A stretch of DNA of 64,000 nt from DTU013 sp964512095. GTDB lineage: Bacteria; Bacillota; Clostridia; Acetivibrionales; DTU013. Where the stretch lies: contig CAZEIH010000010.1 in NCBI GenBank assembly GCA_964512095.1, positions 15,310-79,309 on the forward strand, read 5' to 3'. This document shows, piece by piece, positions 9,998 to 18,765 of the stretch (position 1 is its first letter; every line of letters starts with the position of its first letter). Both the position numbers and the translations under genes were made by a program. Below the pieces are notes generated by a model. The model was not told where the DNA came from, did no database searches, and saw only the letters and a list, made by a program, of their open reading frames with translations.

Positions 9998-11146
9998 CTA
10001 TAGCCGTTTACTAGGGTGTATTATATCGGTAACCCTCACGCCAAAGCTTTCATCAATTACCACAACCTCACCTTTTGCAATAGCTTTACCGTTAACAAGT
10101 ATATCAACCGGCTCACCGGCTAACTTGTCTAGCTCTATTATCGAACCAGGACTAAATTCAAGGATATCCTTTATAAGCTTCTCTGTTCGACCAAGCTCTA
10201 CTGTTACCTGAAGCGGTACATCCATTATAAGGTTGATATTCTTTCTGTCCAGGGTTATACGTCCTTCTTCAAAACTCTGAAAATGTGCAGGCGATACATT
10301 CACCGGTTCCCTAAGTACTCTATGCTCAGGCGCTTCGTACCCGTAATCCCGCTGATAGTTCTGGGCATCAGGGACTTGCTGCTGAACAGATTGGGGTTGA
10401 CTTGGCATCTGCAAAGGAGGCGGTTCGGGTATACTCTGTCTGCTCGGCTCCACAGGTGGTGGCGGCGTAGTTTGGTTATCCTCCACCTCCATGTTTAACA
10501 GGCTTTCTACCATTTCCCTTGCAAACCCCAGTGGTAATATTTGCATTATTTCACTATCTATCAAATCACCTACTACCATTTTAAAAGCTACCTTTACTAC
10601 ATCTTCATTCTCATCAACACCAATATTCTGCCTGAAGCTATCTATATCAAAAACAAATGCCTTTGGCGGCGAGATATCGATTCTCCTATCAAACATTGAT
10701 GACATGGATGTAGATGAAGAGCCTACCATCTGGTTCATTGCTTCGCCAATTGCACTAAGATGAAGTTCTGACAGGGCTCCTTCCGTATTTGAGCCGTCTC
10801 CGCCCATCATAAGATCTGTTATTACCTTGACATCATTCTCCTTCATTATCAAGAAGTTAGTACCTATGAGGCCGCTTGTGTACTCGACCTTGACACCAAC
10901 AAGAGAATCAGCATACTCATTTGCAACTTCGTCCCATTTGCATACCGATACCCTGGGAGTCGTAATCGTAACCTTATGACCAAGCAGAGTAAACAGCGTC
11001 GTAGCCGAGGTCCCCATACTAATATTGCCTATCTCACCAAGAGCATCAATTTCTTGTGGACTCAAGCTATTGTCTTCTGATGACTGATCTGTTGGGGTCC
11101 CATTTAACAAAGCATCTATTTCAGCTTGTGATAACATATCTCCCAT
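9998..11146 (-). CDS. fliY: FliY flagellar motor switch phosphatase (CheC-FliN fusion)
   Basis: A C-ring protein that is both a switch component and a CheY~P phosphatase. The 382 residues start with a FliM-like EIDALLNG element (SQAEIDALL), followed by a CheC-type domain holding the paired active-site patterns EIGNISMGTSATTL (about residue 36) and EAMNQMVGSSSTSM (about 135). A Pro/Gln-rich linker (about 225-285) leads to a C-terminal FliN/SpoA domain with VPLQVTVELGRTEK. The start overlaps the fliM stop by 1 bp. Confidence 0.95.
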   Translation of the reverse strand: MGDMLSQAEIDALLNGTPTDQSSEDNSLSPQEIDALGEIGNISMGTSATTLFTLLGHKVTITTPRVSVCKWDEVANEYADSLVGVKVEYTSGLIGTNFLIMKENDVKVITDLMMGGDGSNTEGALSELHLSAIGEAMNQMVGSSSTSMSSMFDRRIDISPPKAFVFDIDSFRQNIGVDENEDVVKVAFKMVVGDLIDSEIMQILPLGFAREMVESLLNMEVEDNQTTPPPPVEPSRQSIPEPPPLQMPSQPQSVQQQVPDAQNYQRDYGYEAPEHRVLREPVNVSPAHFQSFEEGRITLDRKNINLIMDVPLQVTVELGRTEKLIKDILEFSPGSIIELDKLAGEPVDILVNGKAIAKGEVVVIDESFGVRVTDIIHPSKRL

Positions 11147-12132
11147 TACTCTTCCTCCTTTTTTATTACCTTTGTTACCTTTACTGCCACCTTATTCCTC
11201 TTCACACCCGGAATCGCATAAAATTTCAATAGATCTCCAACATTTACTTCAAGCTCTTCGTTGGCACCTGTATCCAAAGCAAGGACATCACCTGGCTGTA
11301 ATTCGAGGAAGTCTGCCACTGTTATGGTTGTCTTGCCCAGTAATGCCTTTACAGGAACCTTTGTGCTTTGAACCTTACTCTCAATACTCAACTTCATGTC
11401 AGGAGTTGCTTCCTTTTCGACTGTAGAGAACCAAAACCTTGTGCTTAGCTTGGATACTATCGGCTCCACGACCATATGGGGTATACAGATGTTGATCATA
11501 CCGTCTACATCTCCCACCCGGGCACTTAAGGTTATAAGTGCCACTGTTTCATTCTGCGCTACTATTTGAGCAAACTGGGCATTTGTTTCGATCTTGTCCA
11601 GCCTGGGTCGTATTGATAACACATTCTCCCAGGGCTCGCGCATCAGATTTAGCATTTGTATTGTTATTCTTTCAATAATAGCCAGCTCTATCTCTGTAAA
11701 TTCTCTAATCCTTTCCATTGAAGATCCCTTGCCACCAAGTATTCTGTCTACCAAAGCATAAGCGACATGTGGCTCTATTTCAAATATTATAGAACCTGCC
11801 AATGGAGCAAAGTCGATAATTGCCAAAATAACCGGATTTGATACCGAATTACTGAAATCGCTATAGGGAAGCGCTTCCACAGTCATCACATCCACCTGTA
11901 CAAGAGTCCTGAGATAACCGGTCAGAAAATTTGTAACAAGACGTGCATAATTGTCATATATGATATTAAGTGTTTTAATATGATCCTTTGCAAATTTGCT
12001 AGCTCTACGGAAATCGTAATTTTTAATCTTTTTTTCCTGTGTAGTAGACTGCATTTCCTGAGCATCGATTTCACCGGTGCTTAACGCCTTTAAAAGATCA
12101 TCTATTTCATTCTGCGACAGAATGTCTCCCAT
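11146..12132 (-). CDS. fliM: FliM flagellar motor switch protein
   Basis: A C-ring switch protein that binds CheY~P through its N-terminal peptide. The ATG at 12132 is chosen over an in-frame GTG nine bases upstream because AGGAGGT sits seven bases before it. The resulting 328-residue protein begins MGDILSQNEIDDLL, the conserved CheY-binding motif. A central CheC-like domain carries the GGKGSSMERIREFTEIE region. The C-terminal SpoA domain ends the protein. fliL lies just upstream. Confidence 0.95.
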   Translation of the reverse strand: MGDILSQNEIDDLLKALSTGEIDAQEMQSTTQEKKIKNYDFRRASKFAKDHIKTLNIIYDNYARLVTNFLTGYLRTLVQVDVMTVEALPYSDFSNSVSNPVILAIIDFAPLAGSIIFEIEPHVAYALVDRILGGKGSSMERIREFTEIELAIIERITIQMLNLMREPWENVLSIRPRLDKIETNAQFAQIVAQNETVALITLSARVGDVDGMINICIPHMVVEPIVSKLSTRFWFSTVEKEATPDMKLSIESKVQSTKVPVKALLGKTTITVADFLELQPGDVLALDTGANEELEVNVGDLLKFYAIPGVKRNKVAVKVTKVIKKEEE

Positions 12133-12203
12133 AAAAACCACCTCCTGTCAGTAGCCCTGCTTCACACTGCCAATATCTCTATCTGCAGCTGAATACTGGA
12201 ATT

Positions 12204-12725
12204 CTACTGGAACAGCCATTCAGAGAATATAACTCTATATACAATGTCCTCAGGCTCTTCTTCGCCCTCGTTCATCAATTCGTTGATCTGCTTGGTAAGG
12301 TCTTCTTTCGCCTGATCAAGGGTGTTGGTATCCTCTACATCATTTGCAGTAAGGTTCATAAAAAACTTTACAACAAGCTCTCGTATCTCTTCGTTACGTG
12401 CTGTAACGATATCTGTTACAACAGCCCTCTTATCCCTTTTAAGTGTTTTGTAACACTTTAAGGTAACTCTCAATTGTATTATTGACGTTATTTTAGGATC
12501 CGTTTTTTGTAGGTTAAAATATGTAGCTTCAGTTGTAAGAGGTATCTTAATAAGCTCCTCTTCTTTTGGGATTTCCTTCTTAACCTCGCCATTTGCGTCA
12601 GTTGTGATAGGATCATCGTTGGAGCCGCCCTGGGCTATTAACATATACCCAGCAAGCGCCGCTAGTGAAAGCGCAAGCACCGCAACAATAACAATCAGTA
12701 TGAAAAACGTACTTTTAGACTCCAA
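12204..12725 (-). CDS. fliL: FliL flagellar basal-body associated protein
   Basis: A membrane protein around the stator ring that supports motor torque. Its 173 residues include a membrane helix at about 7-30, an acidic linker and a C-terminal FliL domain ending in FSEWLFQ, a typical terminal motif. It follows flbD after only 14 bp. In many clostridial operons motA and motB stand between these genes. Here they do not. Confidence 0.92.
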   Translation of the reverse strand: MESKSTFFILIVIVAVLALSLAALAGYMLIAQGGSNDDPITTDANGEVKKEIPKEEELIKIPLTTEATYFNLQKTDPKITSIIQLRVTLKCYKTLKRDKRAVVTDIVTARNEEIRELVVKFFMNLTANDVEDTNTLDQAKEDLTKQINELMNEGEEEPEDIVYRVIFSEWLFQ

Positions 12726-12739
12726 ATCTTATGCCCCCT

Positions 12740-12943
12740 TTATCCCTTGTGTGTTTCTGCATAAATCAGTATGCTTCCCTTGAATTCAATAATTCTGTCG
12801 ATTACCTCATCTACTGATTCCTTGCATAGATATTTCTTAGAATCAACTGTGGATATAACCGTATCTGGTGTCGCTTCCACTGTCTCAATCAATTCGCTAT
12901 TCAGGACATAAACCGAGCCATTTAGCCTGGTTAGTTTAATCAT
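12740..12943 (-). CDS. flbD: FlbD family flagellar protein
   Basis: A small conserved flagellar operon protein of unknown mechanism (FlbD/SwrD family; SwrD supports motor power in Bacillus). It has 67 residues, is all soluble and opens MIKLTRLNGSVYVLN, the family hallmark. The length is normal. It lies between flgE and fliL. Confidence 0.92.
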   Translation of the reverse strand: MIKLTRLNGSVYVLNSELIETVEATPDTVISTVDSKKYLCKESVDEVIDRIIEFKGSILIYAETHKG

Positions 12944-13057
12944 AATATTTTTGCCTCAAAAACTCAATAGATAAATTTCATAAATTGACGAAAAATGTGC
13001 TTTTTTGAAATTACTATTAAGTAATTTGTGTCCTTTCTGGAATATTCTGTGCTGCCA

Positions 13058-13084
13058 GGCGCCTCAGTCCTAATCAGAGGCGCC
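13058..13084 (-). other. GC-rich stem-loop after flgE
   Basis: A perfect 8 bp inverted repeat (GGCGCCTC / GAGGCGCC) with an 11-base loop lies 32 bases after the hook gene stop, inside the 172 bp flgE-flbD gap. No U-run follows on the minus strand, so it is better read as an mRNA 3' stabiliser or processing structure than as a terminator. That role is inferred. Confidence 0.5.
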
Positions 13085-13115
13085 CCAGCATCAGTTTAAT
13101 GTCACTTTTTCATGC

Positions 13116-14420
13116 CTATCTCTTCAGACTTACAAGCTCTTGCAGCATTTCATCTGATGTAGTTATTATACGGCTGTTTGCCTGGAAGCCTCTCTGTGTC
13201 ACTATCATTTCTGTGAATTCCTTTGATAGGTCCACATTGGACATTTCAAGTGTTCCGGGATTCAGGGTCCCAACACCGTTGGAGCCTGCTTTTACAGCCT
13301 TGTAGTCACCTGAGTTTGTAGTGGGAACATACATATTGTCGCCAGATTTCTGAAGGCCTGCAGGGTTTTCAAAGCCTGATATAGCCATTAACCCCAAGGA
13401 CTGCTGCTGTCCATTGTCGTAAATACCTGTTAGGATACCATCCGAGCCTACACTGAAGGTTACCAGACTTCCTGATGGATAACCGTCAATACTTTGAGGC
13501 TTGACAGAGTTGTCAGCTGCAAACGCAGTAATTTTTGAAAAATCAAAGGTTACGTCAAATGCATCTGTGCCTGTTTCGGCATCCGGCTCAAAGCTCGTTG
13601 GTGTATCAGGAATCATTCCACTGGAAATTATACCTTCTGCATCAAATGTCAGAGTACCTGACGCCCCTGATGGGACACCATATCCATCACCCGCCGGCAT
13701 AGTCCAACTCCAAGTGGATCCTGTTTCATCGGCATTGGTTTTCCAGAACTGGACATTGACCTTATAGTCATTACCCAGTCTGTCATATACAGTCATTGGA
13801 ACCGAGAACATCTGATCCTCTGTTGGATCACCTGTTACCACCGGCATCGAAGCATCTAGATTACCAGAAAGATTTGCTATTGACGTTGCCTTAGCTGAAA
13901 TTATTCTTTTATTTCTGTAAGCATCAGTGTACAGATTTATTGGCTCAATAGGTCTTTCAGTATCGAATTCCCCACTGCCGTCAGTCTTTAGAGCCTGCCA
14001 TCCATAAACATTAAGTCCGCTGCCTGTTATCAGATTACCTAATTTGTCTATACCAAAGTTCCCTGCTCTTGTAAATTTAAAGGTATCATTGGCACCGCCT
14101 TTACAGATAAAAAAGCCATCGCCCTCTATAGACATATCTGTAGGATTGTCGGTCCTTTGTAAGCTACCTCTTGTTGTGATGGTATCTACAGTGCCCACTC
14201 CAAGGCCAAGTCCTATCTGCATGGGGTTTGTACCACCCCTGCCTGTTGTTGAGTCAGGCGCGCTAGCACCCTTCAAGGTCTGGCTAAATATTTCCTGGAA
14301 GGTTACTCTTCCCGACTTAAAGCCTACTGTATTTACGTTTGCTACGTTGTTACCTATTACGTCCATTCTTGTCTGATGTGCCCTAAGCCCGGACACACCA
14401 GAGAACATTGATCTCATCAT
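13116..14420 (-). CDS. flgE: FlgE flagellar hook protein
   Basis: The structural subunit of the flagellar hook. The 434 residues begin with the rod/hook signature MFSGVSGLRAHQTRMDVIGN followed by NVANVNTVGFKSGR, and end with the C-terminal coiled segment DLSKEFTEMIVTQRGFQANS and ITTSDEMLQELVSLKR. The central part holds the variable hook domains D1-D2 (roughly 90-350). A GGAGG site precedes the tandem ATG start. The next gene upstream is the conserved flagellar operon protein. Confidence 0.96.
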   Translation of the reverse strand: MMRSMFSGVSGLRAHQTRMDVIGNNVANVNTVGFKSGRVTFQEIFSQTLKGASAPDSTTGRGGTNPMQIGLGLGVGTVDTITTRGSLQRTDNPTDMSIEGDGFFICKGGANDTFKFTRAGNFGIDKLGNLITGSGLNVYGWQALKTDGSGEFDTERPIEPINLYTDAYRNKRIISAKATSIANLSGNLDASMPVVTGDPTEDQMFSVPMTVYDRLGNDYKVNVQFWKTNADETGSTWSWTMPAGDGYGVPSGASGTLTFDAEGIISSGMIPDTPTSFEPDAETGTDAFDVTFDFSKITAFAADNSVKPQSIDGYPSGSLVTFSVGSDGILTGIYDNGQQQSLGLMAISGFENPAGLQKSGDNMYVPTTNSGDYKAVKAGSNGVGTLNPGTLEMSNVDLSKEFTEMIVTQRGFQANSRIITTSDEMLQELVSLKR

Positions 14421-14509
14421 ATCGTCTATTCGACCTCCTTCGTTGTATCAACATTGTTCCATCCCATCCGTCATTCAGGGATGTACAGCCTCCCGAAAGG
14501 GTCCGGCTG

Positions 14510-14920
14510 CTATACTATTACTGCCCCATCAATATTTGTGAATACATTTTCCTTGAGCTCATTGCTATTTGCCGCTGTAATCACTGTTTTGTTTCTGATA
14601 TTCACCACAAATGCCAGATCATCCATCAGTACCAGTGAATCCCTGACTCCCTTTGACTCTGCCTTTGCAACAGCCTCCTTCATTTTATCCCTTTGCGACT
14701 GTGTAAGGCTGATGTTCCTTGTCTGGAGTCTGAGCTCTGCATGCTTTGAAAATCTGATTTCCTCGTTTTCCGCCTGCTTCTGCTTTAAAACGCTTTCGAA
14801 ATTCCCAACCTTTACGTTATGCTGTCTTTGAATACTACCTACCTTCACAGCTCCTGTAGACTGGGGTCTATTCGTAATCACAGGCTTGTTTATGTTGTTT
14901 CCCATTGAATCAATTACCAT
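14510..14920 (-). CDS. TIGR02530-type conserved flagellar operon protein
   Basis: A small soluble protein found between flgD and flgE in many Firmicute flagellar operons, with no settled function. The ATG at 14920 is preferred, giving 136 residues from MVIDSMGNN. AGGTGA lies five bases upstream, and the start overlaps the flgD stop by 11 bp. A longer frame to 15001 would run 92 bp into flgD. The core FSKHAELRLQTRNISL and the C-terminal NKTVITAANSNELKENVFTN match the family pattern as I know it. Confidence 0.85.
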   Translation of the reverse strand: MVIDSMGNNINKPVITNRPQSTGAVKVGSIQRQHNVKVGNFESVLKQKQAENEEIRFSKHAELRLQTRNISLTQSQRDKMKEAVAKAESKGVRDSLVLMDDLAFVVNIRNKTVITAANSNELKENVFTNIDGAVIV

Positions 14921-15839
14921 CGTTGTCACCTGCCTGTTCAACATCGCCTTCTGTATCAACAACCTCAGTTTCTGGTTCATCCTTGTCTGTTTCAGATTCA
15001 ACAGCTTGCCTTGTGATGTTGGTTATACTCTCGATAGGAGCGTGAACACCGTTGAGGACTGCATTGATCTTGCCACCTGCTGTAAAGCTCAGTTCTGTAA
15101 TAGTTGCTGTAACAGGTACACGTCTTCCGGTACTGGAATCCTTGATGATCAGGTCTATGGAGGTGCCATTATCATGTGCGTTGGACAACGTGTTATTTAC
15201 ATACTCTGTGTCAGTTGTCTTTACCGAGGTGTTAAGGCCGGCTATTTCCACCTCAACCCCATCTATCACAGCGTAATCCTCATATACACCCTTCTGCAGC
15301 GAACTAACTGTGCCGCTAACCTTAATCATGTCACCATCGGCTGGGTTGTAGACGATACCGTTGACCTTAGATCCTATCAGGCTGGTAAACTGTGAAAGAT
15401 TGCTCTGAGAAGAATATGTACCTTCGGTTACTTCTATAATGTCGTCCACAGATACCTCTGTCCCCTTGACTACAACATAGTACTTGCCTCCGATAAAGCT
15501 AACACTTGAAACGTCTCCTGCAACCTCATTGACCTCTTTTGTTGTAGAATCAATAACATGGGCTAGAATGCTTTTTCCAATCAGACCATATGCCTTCGTC
15601 GCTGAAAAACTGGTATTTAGGTTCTGCATCTGTTCCAGGGCGCTGAATTGAGCCATTTGTCCGATAAATTCCTTATCGTCGGTGGGATTCAGTGGATCCT
15701 GATACCTGAGCTGTGTGACCAAAAGATTCAAAAAGTCATCCTTCCCAAGATCTCCAGTATCTCTGTTGCCTAATTTGGATGTATTATCATCAATTATCTG
15801 TTGTATTGTTTTTTGGTTATTTGCTGCTGCTACACTCAT
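14910..15839 (-). CDS. flgD: FlgD hook assembly scaffold protein
   Basis: The cap that guides FlgE polymerisation during hook growth. In its 309 residues the conserved N-terminal part reads LGKDDFLNLLVTQLRYQDPL and continues with NPTDDKEFIGQMAQFSALEQM (residues about 32-72). The C-terminal two-thirds have the FlgD Ig/tudor-like region, longer than usual, with an acidic tail. It lies between fliK and the small flagellar protein, the usual order. Confidence 0.93.
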   Translation of the reverse strand: MSVAAANNQKTIQQIIDDNTSKLGNRDTGDLGKDDFLNLLVTQLRYQDPLNPTDDKEFIGQMAQFSALEQMQNLNTSFSATKAYGLIGKSILAHVIDSTTKEVNEVAGDVSSVSFIGGKYYVVVKGTEVSVDDIIEVTEGTYSSQSNLSQFTSLIGSKVNGIVYNPADGDMIKVSGTVSSLQKGVYEDYAVIDGVEVEIAGLNTSVKTTDTEYVNNTLSNAHDNGTSIDLIIKDSSTGRRVPVTATITELSFTAGGKINAVLNGVHAPIESITNITRQAVESETDKDEPETEVVDTEGDVEQAGDNDGN

Positions 15840-15850
15840 TTAATCACCTC

Positions 15851-17425
15851 CTAAGCTGTAAGATTTATAGTGCTGCTTTCCCACAAATACGGGTTGACCC
15901 CTGCTGTTGCTTCCGTAAAGCCTGGAATTACACCTTCACTGCCTCTTGCTCCAGACACCGGCCTGGCGCCGCTTGATGTGCGTTGAAAGTTCTCGTAATG
16001 TGACCTTTCTGCACTGGATTGATTTCCCTCTTGTCTTACTGATACACTAATATTTTGAATATTGATACCCTGTCTTTGCATTGAATCCTTTAACATTTGC
16101 ATATTAGTTTCCAATACCTGCTGCACATGTTGGTTTTCAGCAACGAACTTTGCCATTACGATACCATTCTCTGTCACTACCTTCAGTGATATCCTGCCAA
16201 GACTTTCAGGCTTCAGCTCTATAAGCATTTCTGATCTGTCTTGCGAAATCACTACACCGGCTTTTTCAATGATCTGTCCTAATATCTCCCTTGCAGGCAC
16301 TGTCTGCCTTTGTGTTTTGCTGTAGTCAACCACCTCGGTTACAGCTGAGTTGTCGGAAGCAATGGTTGCGAAAATATGCTGCATTTTCTCATCATTCTGT
16401 TCAAAAGTCTTCAATAATGGCTCCTGCGTACTATTTCCATCCTTCATTTGAAGCCCATCATTATCAGAGGACATCTCTTCCTTTTGTAATTCAGACCCAT
16501 CCTTATTTGTTTCTGATCCATTTACACCTTCGATCGAATCACCACTTGGATTTGACTCTAGATACTGATTAAGTATGTTTTGTCTTATAGCTTCCGACTT
16601 TTTGAACAACGGCTCCATGAGGCTTTTTATTTCACTTTCCACCGTGTCTGTTTCCATCATAAGCCTTTGGGTATACTCTTCGAGCTTTTCAGATATCCTT
16701 GCCAAAAGCTGGTCAGTATCAGTAGCGCTCATTACGGCACCAGTTTTATTGTCTGAATCAAAAGTGTTTCCTTGTGCCCCCTGAGTCGCCTGATCATTGC
16801 TGTTAGCCTTCTTTGCATTGTATGCTAATACTTCCGAAATACCCTGGCTTAATGAAGTCTCCGTTACAGCTCCCCTAATTATTTCAAGCAGCTGTGCAAG
16901 GGTTTGTGCTTCAACCTCGTCCAGACCAAGTACTGAAGATATTTTTGCGGATGCTTCAGCTACGTTTTCAAGATCACCCAGCTCCTCCGGAGATATTCCA
17001 CCTTCAGCCAATAGTTTATTCAGCTTCTCCCGATCCACACCAAGCATTTGTGCCAGAATCTGCATTAGGTCTACAGAAGAGTTTTTCGTTGCTTCTTCAG
17101 CCTTTGGAGCATTACTGCCTTCCTTCTTTTTAACCTTATCTTCCGCAGAAATACTTTGACTTTTGTGTGTGGGACCTTTAGCTTCGGTTCTATTTATGCC
17201 TTCCCTTGCCTGTGTGTATGTTTTGTATAGCGGTGTGTCTGGTGCATCATTCCCCCTTGCTACTGGCTGTCTGGCGGCAGTCGGTCTCATCCTGCTTCCC
17301 AGTATCTGATCGAAAGACATACTGTTGCTGTTGTTTCCCAGAGCTATCTGTCTATTTCCCGCCTTAAAGGATAGGTTTGTCTGATCAACTGTCACATTAC
17401 CCATCAAAATTTCAGTAAAATTCAC
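15851..17425 (-). CDS. fliK: FliK flagellar hook-length control protein
   Basis: A secreted ruler that measures the hook and triggers the FlhB substrate switch. The GTG at 17425 is preferred (524 residues): AGGAGGTGA stands just before it, and the longer frame to 17506 would overlap the upstream motE-like gene. Residues 1-~390 are low-complexity and polar. The conserved C-terminal domain is at about 400-480, with MLIELKPESLGRISLKVV and the QVLETNMQMLKDSMQRQG region. Confidence 0.92.
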   Translation of the reverse strand: MNFTEILMGNVTVDQTNLSFKAGNRQIALGNNSNSMSFDQILGSRMRPTAARQPVARGNDAPDTPLYKTYTQAREGINRTEAKGPTHKSQSISAEDKVKKKEGSNAPKAEEATKNSSVDLMQILAQMLGVDREKLNKLLAEGGISPEELGDLENVAEASAKISSVLGLDEVEAQTLAQLLEIIRGAVTETSLSQGISEVLAYNAKKANSNDQATQGAQGNTFDSDNKTGAVMSATDTDQLLARISEKLEEYTQRLMMETDTVESEIKSLMEPLFKKSEAIRQNILNQYLESNPSGDSIEGVNGSETNKDGSELQKEEMSSDNDGLQMKDGNSTQEPLLKTFEQNDEKMQHIFATIASDNSAVTEVVDYSKTQRQTVPAREILGQIIEKAGVVISQDRSEMLIELKPESLGRISLKVVTENGIVMAKFVAENQHVQQVLETNMQMLKDSMQRQGINIQNISVSVRQEGNQSSAERSHYENFQRTSSGARPVSGARGSEGVIPGFTEATAGVNPYLWESSTINLTA

Positions 17426-17456
17426 TAATTCACCTCCTCTCATGAATCGGTATTTA

Positions 17457-18251
17457 TCAATCACCCTTGTAAAGGGAATTGAGCTCTTCTGTAACCTTTG
17501 CTGCAAAACCAGGTGTCATAGCCTCAAGTATTTCGGATGAATTAACCTTGTTCATTGCCTTCAACGTTTCAGTTATCATATCCAGCTTTGATGTACCTAA
17601 CTGTTCAAAAATAGCTGCAGCTGACGCCGGATCCATTTCTGCATAAACTAGTGCAAACTTCTTAATATTTTCATCAACCTGCTGTTGCTTGACTATAGCC
17701 TCATAAAGTATTTGAGCACTTTCCGGATCAATAGAGTCATAGTGTTCAATAAATGCGGCAGTATTACCACTTACAATTATTTCATCAATACTGATCCTTT
17801 CATCTGCGATTTGCTGCTCCATGGCTTCAATGGCCACCTCGCGCATCTTCAACGATTGCAATGTAGCCTCAGCTTGTTGGATTAGCTCATCATAATCGTC
17901 CTTAAAGACTAGCAGTTCTTTTTCTTTGTCCTCAGCCTCTGTCAGCTGTCTTTTTAGCTCCTCATTTTCTGTCTTACATTCGATATATTTATCTCTTATT
18001 TCGCCTTGGGTCATATATTTGGGGTTCTGGGGATCCGGCTCCTCTGGCAGGGCAAGATTCAGTAAGGGTATTCCCTTGACAGTAGAATAGTATTTCTCCG
18101 TAACTCCGCCTATATTGTTGAAAAAAATGAAATAGAAAACAGCCAAAAAAGCAGCTACTATAATAACAATATCTATAAGTATCACAACTATCGTTGCAAG
18201 TTTACTTCTCTTTTTCTTACCGCCTTTTTTTTCATTAGATTTAGCTGGCAT
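17457..18251 (-). CDS. MotE/MgtE-N domain flagellar operon membrane protein
   Basis: A 264-residue protein with one N-terminal membrane helix (about 20-48), a long coiled coil (about 85-155) and a C-terminal MgtE-N like repeat region (YAEMDPASAAAIFEQLGTSK). This is the MotE/YlxF family commonly encoded next to fliJ and fliK. A chaperone role for the stator has been shown for MotE in Alphaproteobacteria. In Firmicutes the role is only inferred from position. Confidence 0.82.
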   Translation of the reverse strand: MPAKSNEKKGGKKKRSKLATIVVILIDIVIIVAAFLAVFYFIFFNNIGGVTEKYYSTVKGIPLLNLALPEEPDPQNPKYMTQGEIRDKYIECKTENEELKRQLTEAEDKEKELLVFKDDYDELIQQAEATLQSLKMREVAIEAMEQQIADERISIDEIIVSGNTAAFIEHYDSIDPESAQILYEAIVKQQQVDENIKKFALVYAEMDPASAAAIFEQLGTSKLDMITETLKAMNKVNSSEILEAMTPGFAAKVTEELNSLYKGD

Positions 18252-18253
18252 CC

Positions 18254-18703
18254 CTAATCTCCCACACTACTCTCATTATAGTTGTAACTGACGATTTCAT
18301 CATTTGTTTTCTGTTCGAGTTTTTTTTGTTCAATCATATATTCATCATGTTTTTTTTCTTTTAGTTTATCAAGGATTTTTCTTTCCTTCACAGCCAACAA
18401 TAACTCTTCTCTAATTTTATCGACATATAAAGCCGCATTGTTTACCTCTTCTTTTTGTGACTTTATTTTGGAATTGAGTAATGACAAGTATTCATTGAAC
18501 TCAATCAGCTTATACACTGTTGCTTTTCTAGTTTTCTCATTAAACTCTCTAATAGTCTCCACTTGTAATTTTTCCAAAGCTATAAGCTTCTGCTTTTCTG
18601 CCTCCAGAAGCTGTATTGCCTTACCAAGCTCATTCTTTTTATTGTCTTCTTGTTGTTTCTTTATATTTAGAACTGTCTGAAGCTTGAATATGAACTTAGC
18701 CAT
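18254..18703 (-). CDS. fliJ: FliJ flagellar export chaperone
   Basis: The coiled-coil stalk of the export ATPase that links FliI to FlhA. It has 149 residues, almost entirely a charged helical coiled coil (KQQEDNKKNELGKAIQLLE), opening MAKFIFKLQTVLNIK, typical of FliJ. The length is normal. It stands between fliI and the MotE-like gene. Confidence 0.9.
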   Translation of the reverse strand: MAKFIFKLQTVLNIKKQQEDNKKNELGKAIQLLEAEKQKLIALEKLQVETIREFNEKTRKATVYKLIEFNEYLSLLNSKIKSQKEEVNNAALYVDKIREELLLAVKERKILDKLKEKKHDEYMIEQKKLEQKTNDEIVSYNYNESSVGD

Positions 18704-18765
18704 TTATACACCTCTGCAAGTTAACTATAGTGCCATTTCGATGCGGAGGATTGCTAGCAGTAGCC

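Noticed and set aside
14920..15001. Longer start for the small flagellar operon protein
   Set aside because: It would overlap flgD by 92 bp; the internal ATG at 14920 has a good ribosome site.
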